Assembly (NCBI RefSeq): GCF_026151205.1
Contig: NC_087073.1
Coordinates: forward strand, 1,488,001 to 1,552,000
Reading direction: 5' to 3'
Length of the DNA stretch: 64,000 nt
Origin: Bolinopsis microptera
Lineage: Eukaryota; Ctenophora; Tentaculata; Lobata; Bolinopsidae
Numbering within the stretch: position 1 is the stretch's first letter; every line of letters starts with the position of its first letter. Position numbers and translations under genes: made by a program. The notes under the pieces were generated by a model. The model made no database searches. It was not told where the DNA came from and worked only from the letters and a program-made list of their open reading frames with translations. Positions 9,446 through 18,575 of this stretch are shown here, in pieces.

Positions 9446-9845
9446 ACAGCCACGAACGAGCAGCAGAGGTTTATCTGGGCCAACCTTGGTTGTATACTTC
9501 AGAAGAACATTTCTGTCCTGAAAGAGAGTAGGAGCTTGTCAACTGAAAAGTTCCCGAACAAAAAAGTATCGTACATTTCTCTGAATATCATAAATCAGAG
9601 AAAGTGCAACGCTTGCCTGAAACATGTACCCTTCGTTTACGCTGACTGCCCTGATACAGAAGACAACCTCTTTAGAATGATGGTATGTGGTAACAACTAC
9701 CTTGACAATGAGACATGGCGTATCTATAATTATCCAGTACAGATTCGCTCCTGATGCCTTCTTGGGTAGACTTGTTGAGAGTTTTATTCCTTTGCCGTAT
9801 TTTACCCGGGAGATGTTTAAGTAGTGCACGCTTTGTCGTGTCAGG
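9446..9845 (+). pseudogene. second, intron-reduced copy of the 6651-7205 unit
   Basis: Nearly identical to 6655-7205 but lacking about 167 bp, corresponding to most of the intron at 6772-6950. Twelve bases of the intron's 5' end, GTATCGTACATT, remain and keep the frame open. The two exons are thus fused into one ORF from about 9446 to 9754. Loss of an intron with residual intron bases points to a DNA deletion or aberrant splicing rather than clean retroposition. Confidence 0.7.
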
Positions 9846-9930
9846 TACGTCACTTTTAATATTACAGCTTTATCTGTAATATTATTGATAAACCTTCCAC
9901 AGGAATGTTTAATCATATTTAGCTAACAGA

Positions 9931-9999
9931 ATGCCTGGTGCAAGAAATCGGGCAGCTGCAGGAGGAGGTAGAAGAGGGGTAGGAAGAGGGGCAGGATAA
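9931..9999 (+). CDS. tiny Arg/Gly-rich ORF
   Basis: ATG 9931 to TAA 9997 encodes 22 residues rich in Arg, Gly and Ala (GARNRAAAGGGRRGVGRG). The following GGGGCAG|GATAAG could be a splice junction or junction relic leading toward the KDZ-like ORF. Possibly a first exon; weak evidence. Confidence 0.25.
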   Translation: MPGARNRAAAGGGRRGVGRGAG

Positions 10000-10034
10000 G
10001 TTACCGATGCTATAAGTTTGTCCGCAGTCATAAT

Positions 10035-10713
10035 ATGCCTGCGGACAAACTTGCGCATTTGTTGACAGATAAAGTTGAAAAGTTGGATAATATGCTCCGT
10101 GAACTGGGCCTTCCTGTGAAAGGGAACAAAGATGAGAAGATTGAGTGCATCATTAAGTCTGGAAATTACGATAATTTCATTAAGGTGTTCCCAAAGGTAT
10201 ACGGGAAGAGTGGTGGATTGCTACGTCTATTTTGTAGGCATGGCATTGTGGTCTATATGAAATTTTTAGTGAGAGCTGAAAGTTCAGTTGATTACGCCGA
10301 AGCTTTAATAAACATGAAGTTTCCACCAACACTCTTTGTGTGTGACTTCATAAGGCAAGTTGTATACTCAACAAAAAAACGCGCTCCTGGGTTTTTCAAT
10401 CCTTTCAACGGTTGGTGGACTGATCCTACGAATAAAAACCTGATATCAGACCTAGAAAAAGGGAGAAAGATGTCTATACCATATCTCACTGATGGGTATG
10501 TTACTGACTTAATGCAGCGTGTCGAGGGCCAGCATCCAGTGAGTGGCGTGAGTGAGATCTATGGGGCAGACGGGCAGTAGATAGATTTCATTTCAAAAAT
10601 CATAAGGGAGAGATGAAAGTGTTATCTGACCCTGATTGTATTGTAGAATTGAAGAAATTAGCAACTGAATATGCTGAAAGTATGAACAGTGTTTTAAAAA
10701 TGATATATTTGTA
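10035..10713 (+). pseudogene. KDZ/HMGXB3-like transposase domain, frameshifted
   Basis: The ORF starts at ATG 10035. Residues 5-45 resemble a SAP DNA-binding motif (MLRELGLPVKGNKDEKIECI). Next come FPKVYGKSGGLLRLFCRHG, VVYMKFLVRAESSVDYAEAL, FPPTLFVCDFIRQV and HPVSGVSEIYGADGQ, a pattern I associate with KDZ transposases and the related C-terminal region of HMGXB3-like proteins. The frame stops at 10578-10580. In the +1 frame it continues at once with DRFHFKNHKGEM and ATEYAESMNSVLKM to TAA 10711, matching the D-x-F-H-F-K-x-H and late helical part of that domain. One frameshift therefore separates two parts of one domain. KDZ proteins are putative cut-and-paste transposases. Upstream Cys-cluster exons (7647, 6951) may belong to it. 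Confidence 0.6.
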
Positions 10714-10724
10714 AAGAACTCCAG

Positions 10725-10847
10725 GATGAGGAGGGACAGCTGCTCCTGGAGGCACTGTGTAAAAGATGCCAGAAAGAGGTGAAGCCTATCACAGGGTTTC
10801 CCTATCATGTGTACGATCAGAATACTTTGCTAACCATGAACCATTGA
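10725..10847 (+). CDS. exon-like segment, LCKRCQKEV, ends in TGA
   Basis: Acceptor-like ACTCCAG precedes DEEGQLLLEALCKRCQKEVK. The frame stays open through HVYDQNTLLTMNH to TGA 10845-10847. It is related to the exon at 7647-7731 and carries a C-x2-C motif. It lies 12 bases after the KDZ-like domain's stop. Confidence 0.4.
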   Translation, partial: DEEGQLLLEALCKRCQKEVKPITGFPYHVYDQNTLLTMNH

Positions 10848-11253
10848 GGCAGGAGAACTTTTATAGCAACAGGAATTTATGTAGGTTGTGCAGTATTATT
10901 TATGTTCTAAATGTAAAACAGTTTCATGAAGTCAATAAATTAGGTCATCAATATTAGTAACGATCACGAGTAGGGTGGATTTATGTCCCATTTTATTTTA
11001 TATAGCAGCAGTCACAGAGGACAGGTTTGAGAGTTGATACTGGTGTCAGTTGATACCAGCACCACCATTTAAGGGTGAACGTAGACTAATATTTAGTCAT
11101 TCTAGAGCACTGTAAAAATCTAATAGCTAAAAAGTATTACCAAAAACTGTCATTTTATTGTGATAAGCTGATGTAATTTACAGTATGGTTTGTATGCAAA
11201 AATACAATCTGTCATACAAAGACCAAGCATCATAGCTTGTCAAACACTTTTAG
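10848..11253. other. no gene seen
   Basis: AT-rich sequence with no open frame or repeat of note between the transposon-like block and the inverted repeat arm. Confidence 0.55.
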
Positions 11254-11494
11254 TAGTACGTTTACATTTTGCAACGATTTTAATAGCTCTGATAAATCTA
11301 CCGATATAAGCAATATTTGCGTGTAACGTGTGTAAGAGCTTAACCTTCTCATTACACCTGTTATACACGGTGTGTATACAAGTGTGCAACACAGTTGTTT
11401 TCGAAGGATTATACATATTACAGGATCGATGAGTGTAAACGACTTCCCTAGCGATGAACTGCTCATCGGGAAGATTAAAGCTTTAACTCCAGAA
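11254..11494 (-). repeat. right arm of the long inverted repeat
   Basis: Inverted partner of 1714-1962, running from TAGTACGTTTACATTTTGCA to CTTTAACTCCAGAA. It closes the block that contains the hAT and KDZ-like fragments. Confidence 0.75.
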
Positions 11495-12119
11495 ACAATA
11501 CCCAATTGATTGAGTTTTTGTTTATTGTGTACTATGAGACCTGTAACCATAGGTTAATAGTTTTATAATTTGTTGCTAGTCCTTTTTAGATATTAAAGGG
11601 AAAAAAAGAAGTAAAGGGGAAAGAAGAGTGATAATGTATTATCATTATTGTATACTAATTGCTTAAGGGTTCCCTAGCAGAAACGAATGTATTACTGCGT
11701 CTAAGACACAATAGTTGGGATCAAAAGATACCAAGTACATTTAGGAGGATCACTTCGTTGAACAGATTGTGGGGTAAGTTCCAGTGGAACAAGCAGGGTG
11801 GGTGGAGTACACATGCTTTCTTTAACAGACACGAACACACGACATGAACCACTATCAAAACGACGAGGAATGAGTCGTGAAAGGTTAAATATAAGCAAGA
11901 TTATCAATACTAATCGTGGATGAGGTTATTTGCCCACACTGTGGAGGACGACGAATCGAAAGGATAGATTATATTATCTGACTATTATGATCTGAACATG
12001 TGACCTACAGTTAAGCTCGAATATAAATTGTTATTGTTGCCACAATTTATTTATATTTCATTTTTCCCGTATGATTTGATTTTATTTGATGATAAATATT
12101 CAATGCATCACACCCGCAG
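11495..12119. other. no gene seen; intron upstream of the kinase exon
   Basis: AT-rich, ending in ATCACACCCGCAG, the acceptor of the kinase exon. No upstream kinase exon (glycine loop, VAIK lysine or DFG) was found in this window on the plus strand. Confidence 0.5.
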
Positions 12120-12469
12120 GTCAGTTCAGAGGGGAGCTGCTGGGGACTGTAGCCTTCATGGCACCAGAGGTACTGAGAGGCGAGGACTATGGGAGACATT
12201 GTGATGTGTGGAGTGTGGGGTGCTGTATGCTGGAGATGGCGGAGGGGAAACCTCCTTGGAACGCGCGAGCTCTTACCAATCATCTGGCTCTGATCTACAA
12301 GATAGCGTCAGCTTCTGTCTCTCCACCCGTACCTGAACACCTGTCTGCAGCTACTAAGGACCTCATTAAACGGTGTTTGCACAGTGATCCTAAGGGAAGA
12401 GCTTCTGCTTCAGAGTTGTTAACTCATGCTGTGTTTACACGCCTGCCTCACCTTTCTCTCCCTGAATGA
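12120..12469 (+). CDS. MAP3K1 (MEKK1)-like kinase, C-terminal coding exon
   Basis: The last coding exon of a STE-group serine/threonine kinase. The reading [20 protein letters not shown] is the activation-loop end and APE motif. DVWSVGC supplies the subdomain IX aspartate, [20 protein letters not shown] covers the MEKK1-type G/H helices, and [17 protein letters not shown] is subdomain XI with its arginine. The frame ends at TGA 12467, about 13 residues after the kinase domain, as expected for MAP3K1. The ATP-binding half and the DFG lie in upstream exons outside or not recognised here. MAP3K1 phosphorylates MAP2Ks in the JNK/ERK cascades in the cytoplasm. Polyadenylation signals lie 87 and 100 bases downstream. 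This is the clearest host gene in the window. Confidence 0.88.
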
Positions 12470-12555
12470 TAATTTATTTATGTAGTTAGTTTATTGTCAT
12501 TATTTGACTTCTCAATTGAGTGAAGCAGGCCAGAATTCAAAGTCAGTGATACAAC

Positions 12556-12574
12556 AATAAATATGTAGAATAAA
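12556..12574 (+). promoter_or_regulatory. two AATAAA polyadenylation signals
   Basis: AATAAA at 12556-12561 and 12569-12574, downstream of the kinase stop codon and correctly placed to end its transcript. Confidence 0.6.
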
Positions 12575-12806
12575 GATATAAACTTTCGAAAGTATTTAAA
12601 CACGGGGATTTAATATTTCTATTTATAAGAAGTTGTTTTTATGTTTAGTTTTTAGCAGGATTTCCTGTATTTAATTTCAATATTTGTTTTAGACTGACAT
12701 AATTTTGTATCTTTTATTCCGAAACATTTTTATGGTGTCTTTGAAATTATGGCAGTAATATATTTTATACATTGTTTATAAATTGTTTATTACTTAAGTG
12801 ACTCTG

Positions 12807-12836
<30 letters not shown>
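12807..12836 (+). repeat. poly-A run of about 30
   Basis: Homopolymer beyond the kinase 3' region. On the plus strand it could be a retroposed poly-A tail; on the minus strand it is a T tract beside the SAC3-like candidate. Confidence 0.8.
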
Positions 12837-12837
<1 letters not shown>

Positions 12838-12840
<3 letters not shown>

Positions 12841-13745
12841 GGTCTTGCTTCTAAACGTTTGCTGTATTCATGTACAGAGCACATGTGCACACAGGTACCA
12901 CGTTTTCTTTGAAATTTATTAGGATTGATGGTTTCAGACAGTTTGAAGTCTTTAAAGTCAGTTAGCAATTGCTGCCTGTTCAGGGTCTTATTCTTCAGAT
13001 TCCTTTTGCCATGCAAAGAGAAAACCTGATTTTCAGATGAAACAGCTGATTCTTCAATTGCTGCAGGAAATGAGGGTGGAAAAGGCATCGATGGTGGAAA
13101 GGGCAAAGAGGGTGGCAGGGGTAATGAGGGTGGCAAGGGCAATGAGGGTTGGAAGGGCATAGGAGTAAATTCTGGGACAACATCTTTAGCAAAGATATTA
13201 CTGTCTCTTTCATCTCTTGGCTTCATTTCAGTCATGAAGGGATTGTTAGATGGTGTTGAAATGATGGACTTAGCTGGCAAATCAGAATCCTGGCTTCTTA
13301 GATCTTGATCAGGCTGTTCACTGCATTCACCATCTCTGGTCCATTGAACGGATTATTTCTCCTGGCATTTGCTTGACGCTTGACCTTTGCTGAATCTGGC
13401 GAATGCTTGCTTTTCTTTTGCAGCCATATTTTTGCAAAATTCGCCAGACATGCTGAGGGGACATTACTCCAAATCGAAATTAACCTCAAAATGTATCTAA
13501 ATGGAAACTTAAGGATGATGATGAAATCTTTAAAATAACTGGGCTGGCAAATCAGAATCCTGGCTTCTTAGATCTTGATCAGGCTGTTCACTGCTTTCAC
13601 CATCTCTGGTCCAAGTGAACGGATTTCTCTGGGCATTTGCTTGACGCTTTGACCGCTGCTGAATCTGGCGAATTGCTTGCCTTTTCTTTTGCTGCCCATA
13701 TTTTGCAAAATTGCCAGACATGCCTGGAAGGGGACAGTTACTCAA
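12838..13745 (-). pseudogene. SAC3/GANP (MCM3AP)-like N-terminal coding region, candidate
   Basis: On the minus strand, ATGs near 13745 and 13706 open a basic, Gln-rich N-terminus (KYGQQKKRQAIRQIQQRSKR, then EQPDQDLRSQDSDLPA). After a duplicated block the protein continues at 13280 with a proline-rich repeat (PSLPLPPSLPLPPSLPFPPS) and the sequence KFQRKRGTCVHMCSVHEYSK. G-T-C-x-x-M-C followed by E-x-x-x-R-x-E resembles the start of the SAC3/GANP homology region, a scaffold for mRNA export at nuclear pores. Only that short motif supports the family. The frame runs into a T tract with no clear donor, and the duplication disrupts the upstream half. The alternative is an unrelated proline-rich gene. 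Confidence 0.38.
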
Positions 13746-13802
13746 ATCGAAATTAAACCATCAAAATGTATCTAAATGGAAACTTTAAGGATGATGATGA
13801 AA
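13266..13802 (-). repeat. tandem duplication, about 270 bp, two copies
   Basis: 13266-13520 and 13542-13802 are near-identical copies (CTGGCAAATCAGAATCCTGG to ATCTAAATGGAAACTT). Copy 2 keeps the minus-strand reading frame intact. Copy 1 differs by many one-base deletions at runs and breaks the frame. The one-sided indel load could be mutation or sequencing error in a collapsed repeat. Confidence 0.8.
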
Positions 13803-13845
13803 ATCTTAAAATAACTGGCTACAATGAGCAACTTTAAAGTAAAGT

Positions 13846-13910
13846 AAAGTGACCCCGCTGTGCGGGGGGGGGGGGGGGGGCGTCTTAGGGGGCGCCAAAT
13901 CGTGCTTGGA
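13846..13910 (+). repeat. GC-rich repeat copy 2 with poly-G run
   Basis: CCCCGCTGTGCGG, about 17 G, then GCGTCTTAGGGGGCGCCAAA. It is the inverted partner of 3258-3310. Confidence 0.65.
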
Positions 13911-15220
13911 ATGTGGGACAATTTCGAAAACTTAACTAAAGTACTAGCAATACTGCGCGTTTTGATCTAGATACACACTTTTTTAGAATAACTAAAAATG
14001 TTCATGTAACAAAATATTTGACTTCACCAGTCTCTTGACGTTTCAAAATGAAACTAAGGTGGAAGTGCAGTTACAACAGGACAATGGTTCTCAATGATTA
14101 CTGAAAAAAACTATTTCAAAATGTAAGTTCAAAACACTTCATAAATGCTTTGCTGCGAACTAAAGAGATCATATCGAATATAGAAAAACTATTCTCCTGA
14201 TATTACGTCGATATCTGAATTAATGGTGTTTCTTGTCAAGTAAACATAGTCCAATATCACTTTACTACACCTCAATATGTTTGTTCGTTCATACAAGTTG
14301 TACTATAAGTAGCATAATTAACAAAATATTTAATGCTATAATAAATCTCATTTTCTATGAATAAGAAACCTTCATCTTTTAAACAATAGTTCTCATTGTA
14401 GCAAGTTATTTTAAAAGATTTTCATCATCATCTGAACAACAATGTGATACATTTTTGATTGGTATTATCAGGACAGCAAGAGGGTGGTGTTTCTGAAACA
14501 AACATTATTATGACGAGAGAAGACAATACCTCGGTAAATTCACATTGTAGAGTACTGTAAACATACAGCGTAGCCTAGAGGTAATTGTCAGAACGCGACC
14601 CTTAAAGAACGTGAAAACTGGCCACGGGCCTAAATATTACACATCATTAACATTACCAATATTAAAAACTGTCCAAAATATCTAAGAAAGTATTCTCTAG
14701 CCAAAGGGCTCAATATTTAAATCTAAATCTTCAACCCTTAAAGAACTCACGTAATTTGTGTCGAATTGCACTAAAGTTTTTTTTATGGATATGGGGCCGC
14801 CTTAAATTTTCTGAAAATTTAATCATTATGATTAGATAGTCAACTCCCCGACATGCTTGGTACCGCATGATGATGAAGCTCATTGTTGCACGCTAGCTAC
14901 TAGCTTCTTATAAAATCACTGAACGAGTGAAAGTGGCTATTTCATTATGTTTCTCACTTAATTCGATACCAATTACCATACTGTATCGTGCTTTGATGAT
15001 TATGTTACCGAGATAAAGTTATTCATAATTGCCCGAAAAAGTTTGAAGAAAATTATCGTCGGCGAGCCCAGATCCTGCAGCCTACAGAGAATAGCGAACC
15101 AACTAGGATACGCGGTCATGTCCAGTAGTGTAATTATAAAATTCAATATAAAAACTCAATAAAATTCTTACAGTGCAACATAATAAGATGTTGCACTGTA
15201 AATATTTAGAATTGATGATA
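13911..15220. other. AT-rich DNA, no gene seen
   Basis: Stops in all frames and no recognisable protein, RNA or strong repeat. Confidence 0.6.
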
Positions 15221-15224
15221 TATT

Positions 15225-15735
15225 ATCTAGAAAATGTGTCAAACAGTATATATATACATTCAATTAAATCAAGTGATGCAATTGGCAGAGCACAATCAAA
15301 TTTTAAGTGTTGCAATTGGCAGAGCACAATTCATTGCTACCAATAATTTTTTCAAAAACATTTTAACAAAACACATGATCTACTCCATTATAGGGGCAGG
15401 GATGAGGTTGTATGAAACTTCTGATAGCTGAATCTCACGTTTGGTGTCCACCTTCTTTCCTCGGTACCCTCGTAGAGCAATAAGAGTTGTTCTCAACATT
15501 GCAAATCTTATCCTAGTTCTCACGTGTCTTACTACATCGCAGTACCTTTCCTTCCTTTTTCTTGCAATGAGGTCTGCTACTCTGTTGACGAACTGCTTAC
15601 ACTCTTTAGACATTCCTCCAGATGTGAGGAATACAGCCGGGGTGAAGGTAGCCTTCTCCACATTCAACACTCTCTCCAAGTACTCGTCCTTCTTCTCCTT
15701 CTCGTTCTCTTCGTATACTTCTTGATTGATGATAT
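15225..15735 (-). pseudogene. RLE-LINE C-terminal fragment, copy A
   Basis: Minus-strand frame from about 15735 to 15380: an acidic/basic lead (EVYEENEKEKKDEYLERVLN), then TFTPAVFLTSGGMSKECKQF, RTRIRFAMLRTTLIALRGYR and SEVSYNLIPAP. It matches the C-terminal tail of the element at 21343-23180 (VFSTTGGMG, LIAVRGHRGR). The 3' flank to 15225 recurs in copy B. The reverse-transcriptase domain is absent, as in a 5'-truncated insertion. Confidence 0.72.
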
Positions 15736-15819
15736 ATTATGATCTAATATAGTAAATTTTACAAAGTTGGCTTTGGATTTAGGTAAGACTATAATTTATT
15801 TTAAAACACGGATAGTTTG

Positions 15820-16065
15820 GAAAAAGTGTCAAACAGTATATATACAATAAAGTAATTCAAGAGTTGCAATTGACAGAGCACAATACAGAGGTAACGCGGA
15901 AATTGTCCACTGCTACCAATATTATATAATATGAAATATCAACAATCAGATATATACACATCTACTCCATCATAGGGCAGGGATGAGTTTATAAGAGACT
16001 TCTGATAGTAGTGTCTCATATTTGCTGTCCATTTTTTTCTCTCTGTACCCTCGTACACAAAAAAC
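15820..16065 (-). pseudogene. RLE-LINE C-terminal tail, copy B
   Basis: A second, shorter 3' end in the same orientation. It repeats the flank (GTCAAACAGTATATAT, TTGCAATTGACAGAGCACAA) and encodes a variant of the SEVSYNLIPAP tail. It is a more decayed 5'-truncated copy, about 600 bp from copy A. Confidence 0.65.
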
Positions 16066-16199
16066 GGATAGTTTTAAATTTATTTCTATTTGTCGTAAAA
16101 CTATAAACAAGTTAATCTTGTTTTCATGAATGCGCGGCTTTGGCGGCCAGTTATTGATTTATACATAAAATTGAATTTTAAATAGAAATGTGAATATAT

Positions 16200-16440
16200 T
16201 AAAATTGAATACTTGGAAAGAGCATTTTTCGATGTAAAAGTGTTTCACGCTCCTGCTCCAACCAATGCAGCTAAACCAATTTCTATGATGTATTTGGCTC
16301 ACGAGACTAAAAAGAAAAAAGCATAGAATGCCAGGGTCCTAGAAGTGGAAAAAGCTTCCTTTACACTTTTAGTTTTCTCCACAACAGGAGGCATGGGAGT
16401 CGAAGCGCAACGCTTGATTAAAAAGCTTGCACAAAAGATG
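16200..16440 (+). pseudogene. RLE-LINE C-terminal fragment, opposite strand
   Basis: The plus strand reads FFDVKVFHAPAPTNAAKPIS, then after an in-frame TAG RVLEVEKASFTLLVFSTTGG and MGVEAQRLIKKLAQKM. This is the same domain as copy A plus the F-F-D-x-x-V aspartate motif of the endonuclease-like region. One stop at 16324 and truncation at both ends mark it as dead. Confidence 0.7.
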
Positions 16441-16489
16441 GAATCTCCAACGGGTCAGCGATATTAGAACTGTTCAAAATTGTCAGATT

Positions 16490-16745
16490 AGAATCTCCAA
16501 TCTCACTCCTATCTTTACTCCACAGATCACCATCACAAAGACGTTCAGACCAGTTCATCACCCCGAACCCATCCTCCTCTTTCATTTATCAATCAACAAA
16601 AATGTGGAACGACTGTCGAAAAATTGACAGTTTGATAAGCTTTACTAAGTCAACAAACCTAGTTAAAGTAACACTGAAGAGTGAGCTTCTCAAGATACAG
16701 TCCAGGTACGAAGAATCAGAATGGACAGAATTAAACTTCGATAAG
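16490..16745 (+). pseudogene. LINE C-terminal end fragment
   Basis: In one frame: RRSDQFITPNPSSSFIYQST, KMWNDCRKIDSLISFTKST, LKSELLKIQSRYEESEW. It resembles the extreme C-terminus of CR1/Jockey-like LINE proteins, yet it sits upstream of a reverse-transcriptase start. This is a tail fragment of one insertion joined to the 5'-truncated head of another. Confidence 0.5.
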
Positions 16746-16746
16746 A

Positions 16747-18318
16747 ATGAGCTTGTGTTTTTTTCCACTTTGTATACAAAGTGGAACATTCCCAAGTATT
16801 TTTAAAACTGGTAAAGTTATTCCTATTTACAAGAAAGACAATAAGGAATGTATTGAAAATTATCGGCCTGTATCAATATTACCTTTATTTGGAAAAATTT
16901 TCGAGAAGGTCATTTACAAACGGCTCTATAATTTCTTCACATCTAAAGGTGTACTAACAGACTCGCAGTTTGGATTTAGAAAAGGCCATTCTACCGCCCA
17001 TGCTCTACACAAATCTATAGACTCTGTTACAAAGTCCCTGGCTAGCAATAAACATGTCCTAGGCATATTCATTGACTTGAGCAAAGCCTTTGACACCCTT
17101 GATCACAATATTCTTCTAAGCAAGTTAAATTCCTATGGTATTAGGGGCACAGCACTAACTTTACTAAAAAGCTACTTGACTAACAGAAAGCAGTATGTGA
17201 TGTATAACGATGTACCATCAGAAACAATGGATGTGGAATTCGGGGTTCCTCAAGGGTCAATTCTAGGGCCATTACTCTTCCTACTGTATATGAACGATAT
17301 AGTAAACTGTTTTTCAGACAGTGAAGTGAAATTTGTACTTTATGCTGATGACACTAATATCTTCATATCAGGACCGTCTAGAGAAGCAACATACAAAAAA
17401 GCCAACTTAGTGCTTAAACATGTCTCGATTTATATGAAATGTAATCTACTTCATATCAACATGTCAAAATGCTGCTACATCCATTTTAAACCTGCCTCTG
17501 AATATGATGACACTTGTGCACGGACTAGACCATTTGCTACCCTGCTAGATGAATCTAGATCAATATTCATCAATGGTAAGGTTATCACTAAAGTCAAGGA
17601 TACCAAATTCTTAGGTGTTGTTATAGATAGTACGCTAAACTGGTCTGCCCACATGCACTACATCCGTAAAAAACTGAGGTCCATGACTGGTGCAATCTGT
17701 AGAATTCGGCAATCGATACCTGCTGAACTATATTTAAAAATATATAATGCTCTATTTGAATCACATCTAAGTTATGGTATAAGTGTTTGGGGAGTTGTCC
17801 TCAAAGAACGGTCCAATGATAGTCTTTTCATCACACAGAAGCACTGTATAAGAATCCTTTTTGGTGATCTCGACTCATATCTAGATAAACAATCAACATG
17901 TGCAAGAACTAGACCATATGGCATGCAAATACTAGGTCATAAACATTTTGAAAAGGAGCATACGAAACCCATTTTTAATAGGTTAAAAATTCTTACGGCT
18001 CAAAACTTGTACAAATATCACTGTATTTTAGAATTCTCTAAGATTATCAAGTACCACTGCCCATACTCCCTTTATGAGGCTATCAACATTTCAAACCGTG
18101 CAACGAGTCTAACAGTTATTCTTCTAAATAAATCAAATACCTTTTTGTTTAATGCAGCCAAGCTTTGGAACACTGTTCATAAAAAAATTTTAACTTCAAG
18201 CAATTGTCTAGAAACTTCCATTAACTTGATAAAATTGAGAACGAAAGCACTATTAATACAATCACAGGCTGCTGACTTAAAAGAGACTTGGACTCCAAAC
18301 AATTTTAAGTTACAGTAA
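16747..18318 (+). pseudogene. LINE reverse transcriptase, 5'-truncated
   Basis: A 523-codon open frame beginning inside the RT fingers; its first residues come from flanking sequence. Visible in order: KTGKVIPIYKKDN and NYRPVSILPLFGKIFEKVI (fingers), FIDLSKAFDTLDHNILL (first catalytic Asp), GVPQGSILGPLLFLLYMNDI, FVLYADDTNIF (Y-A-D-D), KFLGVVIDSTLNW (thumb side), and a C-terminal domain with HCIRILFG and NLYKYHCILEF. Two C-A-R-T-R-P repeats occur in it. This is a CR1/Jockey-group non-LTR enzyme. The endonuclease is missing, so this copy is dead on arrival, but the RT frame is unbroken and so fairly young. Confidence 0.88.
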
Positions 18319-18575
18319 TTTAATCTAATTGCAGCAGCACATAACATAATTTAAACTATTGCTATCATTATTGTACTACAGACTGAAAATATCTCAGATC
18401 TATTTTGGGCGTTTTTAACAACTTGTAGTTGTAATTCTTAAATATTAGATATCCTAATTTATAACTTTTTAATCAGAGTGAATTAATAATTGATATTTGA
18501 TAATTTATTTATTTGATAGTTTAGTCTGATATTGATATTAATATTGATTATATTGATATTGTTATTATTGAATGA
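18319..18575 (+). repeat. LINE 3' untranslated end with TTGATA-type tail
   Basis: After the stop, an AT-rich 3' region ends in repeated ATTGATATTGATA-like units at about 18490-18565, a simple-repeat tail of the kind some LINE clades have instead of poly-A. Confidence 0.5.

Noticed and set aside
10593-10808. 71-codon minus-strand ORF over the end of the KDZ-like domain
   Set aside because: Shadow of the plus-strand frame that matches the transposase motifs.
12765-12840. Poly-Phe C-terminus of the SAC3-like ORF
   Set aside because: It is the poly-A/T run read through; the real coding end lies before it.
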